Positions 11,829-21,991 of a DNA stretch of 64,000 nt are shown here, in pieces (positions within the stretch are counted from its first letter, which is position 1; every line of letters begins with the position of its first letter). Where the stretch lies: NCBI GenBank assembly GCA_963575745.1, contig CAUYUJ010005014.1, positions 236,001 through 300,000 of the forward strand, read 5' to 3'. Under the pieces are notes generated by a model that had not been told where the DNA came from, did not search any database, and was given only the letters and a program-made list of their open reading frames with translations. Made by a program: the position numbers and the translations under genes. Source of the stretch: Prorocentrum cordatum. Taxonomy: Eukaryota; Sar; Dinophyceae; Prorocentrales; Prorocentraceae.

Positions 11829-12205
11829 TCCAGCCTCCAATTCAAAATCGTCCGCACTCGTCCGCAATCCTCCCGCAGGCCTCCAGCACTAGTCCCCAGA
11901 CGCCTCCGCTCGAATTTGATATCCTCCGCACTCGTCCGCACTCCTCCCGGAAGCCTCTGGGAGGCAGTCCAGAGGCCTCCGCTGGAATTTGACATCCTGC
12001 GCATTCGTTCGCACTCCGCCCGAAAGCCTCCGGAGGCACTCCCCAGAGGCCTCCGCTTGAATTTGAAATCCTCCGCATTCGTCCGCACTCCTCCTGGAGG
12101 CCTCTGGAGGTGCTCCCCAGAGGCCTCCGCTCGAATTTGAAATCCTCCGCAGTCGTCCGCACTCCGCCCGAAAGCCTCTGGAGATACTCCCCAGAGGCAT
12201 TCCTT
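11829..12205. repeat. Tandem satellite, unit 73-74 bp, five copies
   Basis: CCTCCGCTCGAATTTGA-type phrases start units at 11903, 11976, 12050 and 12124 (spacing 73, 74, 74), with a diverged unit before at about 11829. Units share CCTCCGCACTCGTCCGCACT. Confidence 0.94.
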
Positions 12206-12229
12206 CGCACTCCATTTGAAAAACATCCT

Positions 12230-12640
12230 CGTTCCTTCTCCTCGTCGCCCCTCCTCCTCCTCCATCCTCCTCATTCCTCCTTTTCCTCCCTCCTCCCTCC
12301 CTTCCTCCTTCCTTCCCTTCCCCCCCTTCCCCTCCGAAGTGCAGAGTTGTTCCCTTTCCTCCTCCTCTCCTCCTCCTCCTCCTCCTCCTCCTCCTCTTCG
12401 TCCTCCTCCTCCTGATTCCTCATTCCTCATTCCTCATTTCCTCCTCCTCCCCTTCACCCTCCTCTTCCCCCCCTCCCCCCACTGCCTCCCTGCCCCCCTT
12501 CCCTCCCCCTTCCCTCCCCCTTTCCCTCCCCCCCTCCCCCCCGAAGTGCAAAGCTGTTTCCTCCCTCCTCGTCCTCCCTCCTCGTCCTTGTCGTCCTCCC
12601 TCCCTCCTCCTTCCCTCCCCCCCCCTCCCCCCCGAAGTGC
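12230..12640. repeat. Polypyrimidine tract with a repeated 16 bp insert
   Basis: About 400 bases of nearly pure C/T on this strand. The non-pyrimidine phrase CCGAAGTGCAAAGCTG (or a one- or two-base variant) interrupts it at about 12334, 12541 and 12632, suggesting amplification of a larger unit. Confidence 0.88.
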
Positions 12641-12739
12641 AAAGCTGACTCGTGGGCCGGGCAGGTCGGCGCTTCCGCCTCCACCCAGCTTTGCTCCATG
12701 GGGGGGAGGGGGGGGAGGGCGAACACGATTTTTGGGCTG

Positions 12740-13020
12740 TAACAGATGAGTGCGAAAATGTGGCCCCACGTGCTGGCGAATCTCATGGGACCGCGAATGT
12801 GGCCTCACGCGCGGGCGAAGATAATGGAAACGATACAGTGGCCTCATGGGACCGAGAATGTGGCCTCACGCGCGGGCGAAGATAATGGACACTCCGCCGT
12901 TCCAGGAGGACCCTGTTTGAGCGTAGGGCGAAGATAATGGAAACGATACAGTGGCCTCACGCGCGGGCGAAGATAATGGACACTCCGCCGTTCCAGGAGG
13001 ACCCTGTTTGAGCGTATTCT
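12740..13020. repeat. Short tandem and direct repeats
   Basis: GGGCGAAGATAATGG occurs four times (about 12812, 12873, 12926, 12964). A 54 bp block including CCGTTCCAGGAGGACCCTGT is duplicated at about 12871-12924 and 12963-13016. Confidence 0.88.
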
Positions 13021-13352
13021 GGCCCCGCGCCCGTTTCGCGGCACACCCCTCACACGTTTCGTACGACACGCCCGATCATTACTTCTAATGCAGAACGCCA
13101 CTACCTCATCATATCGACGGATGGTCGTTTTTTACGCACGCCCCGGTATATATGGAAAACAAGAGGAGCGGTAGGAGCAGAAACAGCAGCAGCAAGAGAA
13201 GGAGGAGGGGACTGAGCTTGACAGGGCTTCAGTTGGGAGGGTAGTCGGTCCCGCCTCGGACATCAAATGTATAAGTTGTTACTGCGCACCGCTTCTGATT
13301 AGCAGCCTCAGGGCTACCCCCGCCGTTCCCTAGTTGCGCGGTCTCCACCCAG

Positions 13353-13860
13353 GATGCGTTTCTCCACGCCATATCCAAGGATTTCGTCCTGACTGTGCCA
13401 AACATCGATTTCATGTGCCAGGCCTGCCAGGACTGCACCAGCAACGTCATATCAAAGCTGTTCGCATGCTTGCCCACGGCCGAGGCCAACCGGTTCTTCT
13501 GCCACATGATGCTCGCCACCCTCACGGACATCCTGCGGACGGAACAGCAGATGTCTAACATTCTAGATTTCAACGCCGCGAACCCTAGTGGGAAGTACAA
13601 GCTCGATCTGGACAATTGCTCGGCGCACGCAGTCGCCGAGCGGCTTCGCCTGCTGGACAGGTGGGAGAGGATCGTCGACGGCAGACGCGGGCGCATCGAC
13701 GTGTCGCAGCGCCACAACCGCTCGCATTTCCGCAACGAAAGCTTCCAGGGCCGCTCCCTGTGGCCGCGTTTCCCCTCGGTCGCCGACTGGCCCCTGCCAG
13801 AGACCTCCAGGCTGGAGGTGGCCACCGGGCAGGCTCAGGGCAAGGATAGATCGCCCCGGG
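13353..13860 (+). CDS. Exon of a dinoflagellate-type NPxGxYxLDL family protein
   Basis: The open frame begins after a pyrimidine-rich stretch ending in AG (CAG at 13350-13352), a plausible splice acceptor, and reads DAFLHAISKDFVLTVPNIDF onward. It has Cys pairs (CQACQDC), an amphipathic helical region, then NPSGKYKLDLDNCSAHAVAE, LLDRWERIVD and RHNRSHFRNESFQG. From memory this NP-x-G-x-Y-x-LDL ... RNE-x-x-x-G pattern belongs to an uncharacterised family common in dinoflagellates and found in other algae; the EF-hand gene at 16735-17859 appears to carry a diverged version. Function unknown. The open frame continues to 14633, but from about 13863 the DNA is a dispersed repeat also present at 20962 and 26199, so the exon must end before that or be interrupted by it. 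Confidence 0.55.
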
Positions 13861-13862
13861 AC

Positions 13863-14025
13863 GTTCTGGAACTCTCTCGGAGCGTTCTGAAGCACCCCTT
13901 GATCGCCCACAGCGCCCGATCGTCTTCCAGACACGGCGGCCTTCAGAGATCGCCGATGTTTCCAATATGTTTCCCAAACCGATGTTATCCTCGTCCTGGC
14001 TTCGTCTTAGGCCAGGGCCTCTACG
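13863..14025 (+). repeat. Dispersed repeat family 1, copy 1
   Basis: Homologous by eye to 20962-21165 and 26199-26410. Shared anchors are TCTCGGAGCG, GCCCGA, CAGAGAT, CGATGTTAT and CCTGGCTTCGTCTTA in the same order. It interrupts the open frame of the upstream exon. Confidence 0.72.
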
Positions 14026-14292
14026 GCTGGGAGGTTGACCTGCAAGGGCCGCGGGGCCCTTACAGAAGGAGGTGGCCCCAACCCGTTTCCGTCAGTTGTT
14101 TTGGGGACGTCCAAAGAGTAGGCGCATTTCGCCTGTCGGCAGAAGCTAGCAGAAGGAACAAGGCGGCGGGTGACGCCAGCGGAAGGCGGCGGAGGAAAAA
14201 GTGTGTCGTCAGCATGTGCGGGTTCAATGTTTCCAGAGCCAGTCGCATGAAAGGATTCGACTCCGTTCCTCGCCCTTCTCCCCCTGGGCCTG

Positions 14293-14691
14293 ATGAGGCC
14301 CCCGCTCGCGATTCCGCCTGCCGGGGCCCCCGAGGTGGACTACGTGACGACGCAGCGGCCAGGGCCAGACGCGGAGTGCATAGACGAGGAGTTGTGGGCG
14401 CAGTTGATGGCGTGCCTCATGGAATCGCCCTGCGACCCAGAGAACAAGCTGAAGGCACCGCGGGCGCACGCGCACGCGAGAAACAACATGATCCGCGCCG
14501 GCGGCGATCGGCCGTGCGAGAGCGAGGGGCACAGGGTGATTGGGCCCTTCCAGGGCCCCAAAGCCTTAACGAAGTCTGCGCGCTCCCCCAGAGCGCCGGC
14601 CGCAGCATACCCAGAGTGGCTGAGACTGACTGAGGTTCCAGCCAGCACCCACAGGTTCAAGACGCTGGAGTACAGTCAACCCGCATGGTAG
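14293..14691 (+). CDS. Possible exon fragment, unidentified
   Basis: The frame contains VDYVTTQRPGPDAECIDEEL and WAQLMACLMESPC, of ordinary protein composition, ending at TAG 14689-14691. It may belong to the gene whose exon is at 13353-13860 or to another gene. Its last 20 codons fall in a repeat also found at about 59540-59705. No family recognised. Confidence 0.25.
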   Translation: MRPPLAIPPAGAPEVDYVTTQRPGPDAECIDEELWAQLMACLMESPCDPENKLKAPRAHAHARNNMIRAGGDRPCESEGHRVIGPFQGPKALTKSARSPRAPAAAYPEWLRLTEVPASTHRFKTLEYSQPAW

Positions 14692-14840
14692 GGATGGGCA
14701 ACATTCCCAAGGGCACCCTTGCATCCTTGCCTCCTCGGTCCATCCTTGGCCACTCTCGTGGGCCGCGCCCCGCTCGAGGAGCTTCGGCATGGGCGTCCGG
14801 GGCCCTTGCGTCCTCATCGCGCATCCTGATGACACGGCTC
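14675..14840 (+). repeat. Dispersed repeat family 2, copy 1
   Basis: Matches 59540-59705 in the same orientation. Shared phrases in order are AGTCAACC, GGGCAAC, TTGCATCCTTGCCTC, CCATCCTT, CGCGCATCCT and ATGACACGG. Confidence 0.78.
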
Positions 14841-15027
14841 CGAGCCGGCACCCACAGGTTCCGGACGCCGGGGCAGGGGCCAGGCTGGGCTCGGGAGGGC
14901 CCCGGTGCTCGGGCCGAGCCCCAGGTCTTGGTCGGGGGGCCTGCTCGCGGCCGAGGCTCGCCGTGGCCAGGGAGCCACCCGTGCTCCTTCTTCGGCGCTC
15001 CTCCTGGTAGGGCGATGATGTTGTATG

Positions 15028-15182
15028 GAGGAGGAGGAGGAGGAGGAGGAGGAGGAGGAGGAGGAGGGGGGGAGGAGGAGGGGGAGGGGGAGGAGGAGGG
15101 GGAGGAGGAGGAGGAGGAGAGGGAGGAGGAGGAGGAGGAGGAGGAGGAGGAGGCGGAGGAGGAGGAGGAGGAGGAGGGGGAG
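15028..15182. repeat. (GGA)n trinucleotide tract
   Basis: GGA repeats with GGGGGA variants. The long Pro frame read on the opposite strand is an artefact. Confidence 0.96.
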
Positions 15183-16055
15183 CGAGTGGCAGTAATCGCA
15201 CCAAGCCTTTCAGAAAGCCCCCGGGGTTATCGTTAGGAGGACGCCAGGGGGATGACAGCTGGTGTGGCCGTGTCGCCCCCGAGTGGTCTGGAAGCGCCGC
15301 TGGCGCCGAAAATCCTGTTGGATCTTCTCTCCGTGAGGTGTACTCTTGGGACCCTCTCGTGGGCTCGTTCCCAGATCTCGGACGATACGTGTTGTCTTCA
15401 ATCTTGAATTTCCTCGGGGCCCGAGCGGCTGAGGAGGCGAGAATCACTGAGCAGCCAAATCGCTTTTGCGCCTCTCCTTGGCATCGCTCGCACGTGTCCA
15501 CTTTTCCCAGCAAGGACCATCGAGGAGCACTTTTGTTCACCCTGCGAACACATGCACGCACGAAACCGACAAATGCACAGGGAATGGACGTCCGAGCGAT
15601 GGCAAGTCTCGGAAGGCTTCCTCCGCTGCATTCAACCATATTGGACAATCACTGGCTTTGTCGGGGCATCCTGGGGCCTTCCAGGGCCGATATTGGAGGC
15701 TCCACGGTCGACTTGAGAACATCTTGATGGGCGATGTTAGCTCAGCGAGGGTTGACACCCGCTGGCCCTCAATATCGCCCGCTTTGGGGTTGTTTTTGTC
15801 TCGAGCTCCCCATAGCTGATCAAGCGGAACCCCTGGGAGCGCTCCCGCGTGCGAAGTGGATGGGCACCATATCGACCACGTTACTTGGTGACTGACTTGG
15901 CTGCAGGATGGCAGAAACCACGCGCAGCGAGCGACCTGTGAGGTGAGCGAGGCGATCCATGGGAGGGGGTGGGAGGTGATCGCTGGCACGTGGCCCTGGA
16001 GTAGCACGCCCTGATTCGGCCGAAGTCGGATGCTTATTTGGCCCAAGGGGCCTCA
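15183..16055. other. Intergenic sequence, nothing identified
   Basis: Several short frames on both strands, none with recognisable domains or consistent composition. No repeat longer than about 20 bp noticed. Confidence 0.4.
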
Positions 16056-16059
16056 AGAG

Positions 16060-16470
16060 GCGCCGATATGGCACATGAGGGCGCCAAGAGGCCACCAGGA
16101 CGGCCTCGGAGGGCTCCAGGAGGTGCCTAAGACGCCCGAGCAGCTCCCCCTAGACGGCTCAAAGAGGCCCTAAGATGGCGGCAGGGTGACCCCCAGAGGC
16201 TCCAAGATGGGTCCTTGAAGGGCCTTTGAGAGGCGAAGTTCGTCTAAATCACACTGGCTTCCGCACATGATCGATACCTACAGCTTTCGATCTCAAGATG
16301 GCTGCAAGAAGAGCCCCAGAGACATCCACGAGGGCCCACGAGAGCTCCGAAAACGATTCAAGGCGCCCCCAAGATGGCCGAAGATAGCCACCAGACAGCC
16401 CCAAGACGGCTCAAAGACGGCCCAACGACGGCCCGAAGGGCACCACGAAGTCCGAAGGAGATCCTCAGAT
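16060..16470. repeat. Degenerate minisatellite built on a GGCTCCAAGATGG-like unit
   Basis: Imperfect phrases such as GGCTCAAAGAGGCCCTAAGA, CCCCCAAGATGGCC and CCCCAAGACGGC recur every 15-30 bp. It is the reverse-complement counterpart of the CTTGGGGCCTCTTGGGG-rich tracts at 40255-40445 and 46385-46630. It runs into the long frame that ends with the EF-hand gene and is probably not coding. Confidence 0.65.
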
Positions 16471-16734
16471 GGTTCCGAGCCGAGAGGCTCCTGGAGGGGT
16501 CCCAGGGAGCGACACCAGGAGGGAGGGCCTCAAGACAGGACAGCCTGGCGGCATCGTGCCCTCTGGGAAGGTGCGTTCCATCCCTGTGCTGGCCAGGTCT
16601 CGAACGCCTCTTGCCCGTGGCGAGCCAGCGAGTTGTCCAGAGGATCGCGCGAACAGGTGTGTCTTTGTGGACCAACGAAGGTGCTTCGCTCTATATCCCA
16701 CTATGTTTGGCTGACCTGCTTTCATGTGCGCCAG

Positions 16735-17859
16735 CTCATCGGATGCTTCAGAAATCCAGACCACCGAGTTGACGTGATCGTCATGTTTTTCTCACGGGTC
16801 ATAGACATGTGGAACGAGAAGGTGTTCCGTGTGCGATTGACCCCCGACGAGATCAGACACGTGAATGAGCGTTTGGGATACGCCACCATGTTCCCATATC
16901 TGCAGCCAGAGAACTGCAGGCTTGCATTGGATATGTCGTATCCCGACCAGCGACTCGTGTGCAATTTCTTGGTGCGGCTGGAAGAGAAGGAGAAGCCCGG
17001 AAACATTCAGGAGTACGAGATGCATTACGTAAACGGGGAGGTTGACCGTTTCGAGATGGGAATTCCACGCAGCTGGGTTGAGTTGGATAGTTTGCCCATT
17101 GAGGGGGTATTCCACTGTTATTACAATTGCGCTCCAGAAGATAGGCGCTTCGAGTTTCGCCGGAAAAATGCCGAGACCGCTTCATTCTGCACAATGAGTA
17201 TTGTTGAGAACAGTGTATCTTGGTGGGCGAGCCTCAACGAGGCACCTGTCGACGTCCTTTATTTGTTATCGTGGCTTGTGGGGAAGTACACGAACATGAA
17301 TAAGGTATTTAGAGCTCTGACTGGCAGCACGGACCCTAACAAGACATTCAATTTGCGGCAGCTCGAGGATTTCCTTACGCAGACCGGTTGTACGAAGTTC
17401 CACGGGCCCGATCAGCATTCTCGCATAGCAGCTATTTTCAGATATTTGGATCCTGGCCGCGAGGGCTCTGTGTCAAAACACGAATTTAAAGCAATGGAAA
17501 AGCTTTGGCAGGAGATGGACCTCTGCATCCGCGAGTTCATGTTCTTTGTGTGTCACGTATTTGGCGATGACATGGAGGAGCTGTGGGCCGCTCTCGACGA
17601 AGATTCCAGCGGCGTTCTGACATTGCAGGAGTGGCTGAGGGCCTGTGAGCACGTAGGTTACTATGGTCCTGCCGATATTGTATTCAAGTTCATCGACAGC
17701 GACGACGATGGAGCTATACAATTCCAGGAGCTCGGGGTCCTCGAGGCGATCATGACTAACGTCGGGAAAAAGAAGTCCAGGGCATCTTTCGGTGCCACCC
17801 CAGCTTCCCAGGACATGACCCGCCCGCTATCTCCACCAAAGGAGAGCCCGAGGCCATGA
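16735..17859 (+). CDS. EF-hand calcium-binding protein with dinoflagellate-family N-terminal domain
   Basis: Likely calcium sensor. The open frame extends back to 16267, but before about 16735 it is minisatellite, so I take the exon to start after one of two splice-acceptor-like AGs (16733-16734 or 16750-16751, after CTGACCTGCTTTCATG). The N-terminal half (FFSRVIDMWNEKVF, RLGYATMFPYLQPENCRLAL, ALDMSYPDQRLVCNFLVRLEE) resembles the family proposed for 13353-13860. The C-terminal half has helix-loop-helix repeats: a weak one starting NKVFRALTGSTDPNKTF, a degenerate loop DPGREGSVSKHE (about 17449-17484), and two canonical loops, DEDSSGVLTLQE (from 17596) and DSDDDGAIQFQE (about 17695-17730), with the expected acidic positions 1, 3, 12 and Gly 6. 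A Lys/Ser/Pro-rich tail precedes the TGA at 17857. No transmembrane segment or signal peptide is visible in this exon. Earlier exons are not identified. Confidence 0.85.
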   Translation, partial: LIGCFRNPDHRVDVIVMFFSRVIDMWNEKVFRVRLTPDEIRHVNERLGYATMFPYLQPENCRLALDMSYPDQRLVCNFLVRLEEKEKPGNIQEYEMHYVNGEVDRFEMGIPRSWVELDSLPIEGVFHCYYNCAPEDRRFEFRRKNAETASFCTMSIVENSVSWWASLNEAPVDVLYLLSWLVGKYTNMNKVFRALTGSTDPNKTFNLRQLEDFLTQTGCTKFHGPDQHSRIAAIFRYLDPGREGSVSKHEFKAMEKLWQEMDLCIREFMFFVCHVFGDDMEELWAALDEDSSGVLTLQEWLRACEHVGYYGPADIVFKFIDSDDDGAIQFQELGVLEAIMTNVGKKKSRASFGATPASQDMTRPLSPPKESPRP

Positions 17860-18625
17860 CCAGCCCACTTCCAGCGCGGGTAAGTGGCGCCTGAGCAGAG
17901 GAAGTCTCCCAGAAGGAGGGCCAGCAGCTCTTGAGCGCATGATCATCTTGAGCGGCCAGAGGGGAAGTACAAGTTGTGCTGTCCAAGAGGACGGCTTGAT
18001 ATTCGAATTCGGGTGTGGTGTTGCGTTGCTGTTCTGTTACTTCCACCCTTTCCAGTCCCTGGAAGGTGGATCATTCATCCCAGTGTTGTCAGGCACCTGC
18101 GTCTGATGGGGGTCGAAAGTTGTGCAGCCCGAGCGGCTGGCCTGCATCTTTGCATCAAGGTGTGGGATTACTTCTCGCGTTTCCTCGAAAACTGGAAGCT
18201 GTAGCACAACTAGCCCAGGTCCATATTTTGGCGGCCCAGGAGCGGTATAGCATACACGTTTCCGCCGCCTGGGACGCCTGCCTCTTAGGCGGCTGGAAAA
18301 TTTATGCCATACTTCGCCAGCCGCCGTAGTGGTATGATTGGTTCAGCCGCTGCTGGACCAGCTTCCCCGACGACGGAAAAGTTCACGGACTCGTGAAACC
18401 GTTACCAGCCCAGTAATTTGGGCATTGGGCCAGGAGGGCGCAGACACAGTCTGGGGCCCAGGGTGGGTCTCGCCCGGGCTAGTCGTGGTCACAGTTGCGG
18501 GCTTTCGCATTCAGTTGTCTTACCCGCCCAGTTTTCCGGAGGTTGGTGCTCCATGCTGGCGCGTGGGCAGCCAGCTTTTCCGGGGGCAGGAGGGGGCCTG
18601 TTTTCTGAATTCGCTTCCCTCCCTC
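17860..18625. other. Downstream flank of the EF-hand gene
   Basis: Probable 3' untranslated and intergenic sequence. No polyadenylation signal is assigned, since dinoflagellates lack a clear consensus. Nothing else recognised. Confidence 0.4.
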
Positions 18626-18694
18626 CCCCTCCTCCTCCTCCTCCTCCCCTCCTCCTCCTCCTCCTCCTCCTCCTCCTCCTCCTCCTCCTCCTCC
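18626..18694. repeat. (CTC)n microsatellite
   Basis: About 22 CTC triplets with one break. The Ser/Pro/Leu frames are artefacts. Confidence 0.97.
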
Positions 18695-19315
18695 CCCATT
18701 ATCCGATTCTATAGGCTTAGCAGCATCCGCGACCCCTACATTTCTTTCGTGGGGGTGGCGGGGCTCGTCGGGTCGTGTTCCAGTCTCTTGTGGGTGACGA
18801 CCGCAAAGGTAGGCATGCAGGAGCACCTTAGAACACGTTTCGCGCTGGCAGGCGCACATTTGCGGAAGCCGTCGACCGGGTCGAAGTCCCTCCGCCCCTT
18901 CCACCTCCCCCATCATCCGATTCTTACTGCTCTCCACCCATCCTACTACGATTTGCCCAGCTACAAGTTGCGGATGTCGCAGCTCGCAGAGAGGATCAGG
19001 GCCAAGGGGCGGGCCCGTTGTTCCGAGGCACAGCGATTTTGTGCTGAACCTTGTGTGGTCATGTGGCCTGACCTTATGGATGGACATTCACTCATCCACC
19101 CATCCTACTGCTCCCGCCCTCTGCACTTCTCATATATCGTTATACCAGTTCCTGTCTGCCGCGTCATCGTCCTTTCGTCCCTTCCCGCCCCCTGGGGGCG
19201 GTTGGAATCGCCGCCAGGTCATCGGGGGCATGCGGTGGATATGCTTCGAGTACACATATGGAGCTTCGAAGAAGAAGGAAACATAACATACTATTCAAAC
19301 ACACACAGCAATGTT

Positions 19316-19390
19316 CGGAGGTCCGCCCAGATTTCTTGGATGGCTGCCAGCGGGTCCAGCGCCGATCCAAGAGATCCGCGAGGGCCTCCG
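19316..19390. mobile_element. Fold-back element family A, short copy
   Basis: Inverted ends CGGAGGTCCGCCCAGATTTC and, on the other strand, CGGAGGCCCTCGCGGATCTC flank a short centre. It is about 75 bp, against 123-134 bp for the other copies, and lacks the central hairpin. Outer bases ACATAACAT and ATGTTGATGT may extend the inverted repeat. Confidence 0.65.
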
Positions 19391-19534
19391 AATTTTATGT
19401 TGATGTAGATTGGTTTAGTGTCGGATGGTAAATCCTTGTGTTGGATGCCTCTGTGCAACATCAAAAAGGGTCCACGGCGGATTCTTTTTATGGTCGTAGG
19501 CTGGAAATCGGGCAAGACCCTTGCCGTTCGTCGG

Positions 19535-19760
19535 TGCCTTCGTCGCAGCCGCGGTCGCCGCCGTCGTCGCGGCAATCGTCGCCGTCACCGTCGTCGCCGC
19601 TGTCGTCGCGCTGCAATTGGAGGTTCGGCTCGTGTCCCACTCGCCTCGCCAACACCGTTGACGTTCCCACACCGTCGTCGGCGTCGCCGCCGCCGCCTCG
19701 CTTCCGTCGTCGCAGCAGTCGACGGCAGCGGCGACGACGGCGACGGCGGCAGTTTCCAGG
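19535..19760. repeat. (CGT/CGC)n trinucleotide-rich tract
   Basis: Imperfect GTCGCC and GTCGTC triplets on this strand. Arg-rich frames are repeat artefacts. Confidence 0.82.
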
Positions 19761-20212
19761 TGCTTTTTTTTTGGCGACGAGAGAAGGAAAGAAATGAAAA
19801 AGTGAAGACCTTTTCAGAAGGCGGCGGGGGTTCTCAGACTTCCGAGCCTTCTGAGAAGGCCCGCCTCTTCTCACTCCCCCCCGCGGCGCGCCGCATTTTG
19901 GTGAATCCACCAGTCTTCACTTCGCATTTGGGTTGTGTGCCTGCCTGATTTGGGCGGGCAAGCAATTAACTCTTGATCCGGATTGCTCGTCGTCCTCGGC
20001 GTCGACAGCGGCAATTCGACAGAGCGCCAGAACATCGAAACAAACACAAGTGGCAAGTTCGATCCCCTCTGTTTGCACAGGGTCCGTGACCTCCTCCTGC
20101 GGACCGATGGTCGAGGAGGGGGTGGGATCGAGGAACCGAAGGGTTCCAGCACGTTTTTTCCCGCTCTGGGTGAGTCTAGGGTTGTGGAAGTCGACTAATG
20201 GAGAACAAACAT

Positions 20213-20345
20213 GTTGCCAAATAGTTGCCAGATGTCAAAAATATTTAAATATGTTTAAACATGAAAACAACAATAAACATGTTTAGAACATGTTTATCAC
20301 ATAATTAACACGTTTTAAGCACAATGTTAATTCAATGTTACGATT
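20213..20345. repeat. AT-rich island with repeated AACATGTTTA
   Basis: A strikingly AT-rich 130 bp stretch in GC-rich DNA. AAACATGTTT-like self-complementary words recur (about 20234, 20276, 20288), so it can form small hairpins. No gene. Confidence 0.7.
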
Positions 20346-20807
20346 GTTAGAGTGCCCATTGTCATGGCATCCACAAGTCTAGGAGTGAGGGCCGTGGAGA
20401 AGTCCTTGGAGTCTGCAGCCACCTCTTCGTCAGGAGGAGGTGGTTGAGGACCTCCCCAGGGCCCCTTGAGGATGTCACCCAGGAGTCCGTGTAGCAGGGG
20501 GGTCCTCTCATGCGACCCCACGAGCGGTGACATGGGGCGACTCCCTTTGCAATGCCCTTGGCCCCCTTCCTCCCTGAGATCCAGCGCCGCGGGAGCAAGA
20601 GCAAGAGCACGCCGCGGAAGCTCTCAGCCAGGGGCCCCGTGCCCCGTCACTCCTGCGCGGCACGCCCCTCGCCAGCCCGGGACCATCGGGGGCCCCAGGC
20701 CCCCGAGTCCGGGCGAGACGCCAGGCGCGAAGGAAGTGCGATTCCAGGGTTTCAGGGCTTAGAGCTAGGGAAACAAACAGCGACATCAAAACAAAATCTC
20801 AGAGGTC

Positions 20808-20933
20808 CACGCGGATTTCTCGGACCCGCGCTGGGGCCCCCTGGCGGCGCCTCCAACGGCCGCCCCTGGCGCGCTCCGCGCGCCAGGGAGGGGGGTCCGG
20901 CGCGGATCCAAGAAATCCGCGCCGATCTCCGAG
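20808..20933. mobile_element. Fold-back element family A, copy 1
   Basis: A 126 bp inverted-repeat element. The left end CAGAGGTCCACGCGGATTTC pairs with the right end GAAATCCGCGCCGATCTCCG. A central GC-rich hairpin, CCTGGCGCGCTCCGCGCGCC, lies at about 20898-20917. No coding capacity, so non-autonomous. Outer sequence ACATCAAAAC is shared with other copies. Confidence 0.8.
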
Positions 20934-20961
20934 TTCTCATTTCTATACCATGCGTCGTTCC

Positions 20962-21165
20962 CTTAAGAATGCTCCCGAACGCTCCCAGAGCGTTGCGGAG
21001 CGCTCCTGTGGAACGGCCGCGGCGCCCGATACATGCTCCAGACCCGCCTGCTCTCGGAGATCCCCCGACTTACCCTCATCCGAACTTGTCGTCGCCCTGC
21101 CTTCGTCTTGGGGTATCGCTCGGCAGGAGCTGGCGCCAGCCGGCCGAAGATGGCGGAGTAAGACG
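20962..21165 (+). repeat. Dispersed repeat family 1, copy 2
   Basis: Starts near ATGCTCCCGAACGCTCCCAG and continues through GGAGCGCTCCTGTGG, CATGCTCCAGACCCGC, CTCTCGGAGATCCCCCGA and CTGCCTTCGTCTTGGGG. Matches 26199-26410 best, and 13863-14025. Confidence 0.72.
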
Positions 21166-21477
21166 GCGGGAGGATCCGGTCCTCCGGCGAAAGGCGGCCG
21201 AGGCAAAGGCGAGGCGACAACATGTTTGAGATCAGGGTTCCCAGAGTCGGCCACGTGGCGAGCTCTTTGGCACTGCCTTGGTTCTCCCCTCGCTCCTGCT
21301 CCTCCCCCCCCTCCTCCTCCCTTGATCTTCCAAAGCTGTGCCCGCCCCCCGCGTGCCCCCTGCGAACGCAGGCTGCGCGGGCATATCGGGGGGGCTCCTT
21401 CCTCGGACTTCCTGCGTGCAGCTTCAAGGAAAAGGTGCGGCGAGGCCGGAGGAGGAGGGGGTGGGGATCAGAGGGGA

Positions 21478-21563
21478 GGAAGGAGGAGGAAGAGGAGGAC
21501 GGGGGACAAGGATGAAGCAGGAAGAGGAGGAGGAGGAGGAGGAGGAGGAGGAGGAGGAGGAGG
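21478..21563. repeat. (GGA)n tract
   Basis: GGAGGA repeats, about 28 units with breaks. Confidence 0.95.
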
Positions 21564-21799
21564 AGCGAGGGGATGAAGAGGAGGAGCCTGCTCGCTTGCA
21601 TGGTTGTGATCGCACGCGTTATGGTCTCCCTGTGTCTCGACTGTTGGCGTGATTCGGACGCGACCGGGGCGCTCTCGCCGCCACGGCCGCGTTCGCCTGG
21701 AAGTCCCGTTCCGAGTGCGCTCCGGGAAAGGTCCGGGAGGGGGGCTGGAGGGGGGCAGGAGGAGGAGGAGGAGGGTCGAAGAGGAAAAAAAACAGCATC

Positions 21800-21838
21800 G
21801 ACATAGACTTTTGGTGCTCCGCGCAGACCTCCGAAAGT
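21800..21838. mobile_element. Solo end fragment of fold-back family A
   Basis: GACATAGACTTTTGGTGCTC followed by CGCGCAGACCTCCG resembles one terminus of family A (compare the reversed right end at 30923-30945). A second solo fragment with GACATAAACTTCCGGAGCTC lies at about 23171-23200. Confidence 0.45.
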
Positions 21839-21841
21839 TAA

Positions 21842-21991
21842 CGGCGGATTCGTGTCGTGTCGACTGGCGGCGGCCCAGAATCGGTCGATGTTGAACGATT
21901 GGACGTTGCGGAAACGAACGATCGTTCAAAGTTGAACGATCCCCGCGGTGTCAGGAACCAACGCCCAGGTCGACACGACACGAGTGTGCCG
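21842..21991. mobile_element. TA-flanked MITE family B, 150 bp copy
   Basis: Ends CGGCGGATTCGTGTCGTGTC and (other strand) CGGCACACTCGTGTCGTGTC are inverted repeats. The right side is flanked by TA (21992-21993); on the left, TA at 21839-21840 is separated by one extra A. The interior shares AACGATCGTTCAA, GTTGAACGATCCCCGCGGTG and TGTCAGGAACCAA with the nested copy at 47425-47613. Confidence 0.78.

Noticed and set aside
15028-15648. A long proline-rich frame on the minus strand
   Set aside because: Produced by the (GGA)n tract; no conserved flanking sequence.
16267-16734. N-terminal extension of the EF-hand protein
   Set aside because: The open frame is continuous, but this part is degenerate minisatellite with Arg/Pro-biased composition and precedes likely splice acceptors.
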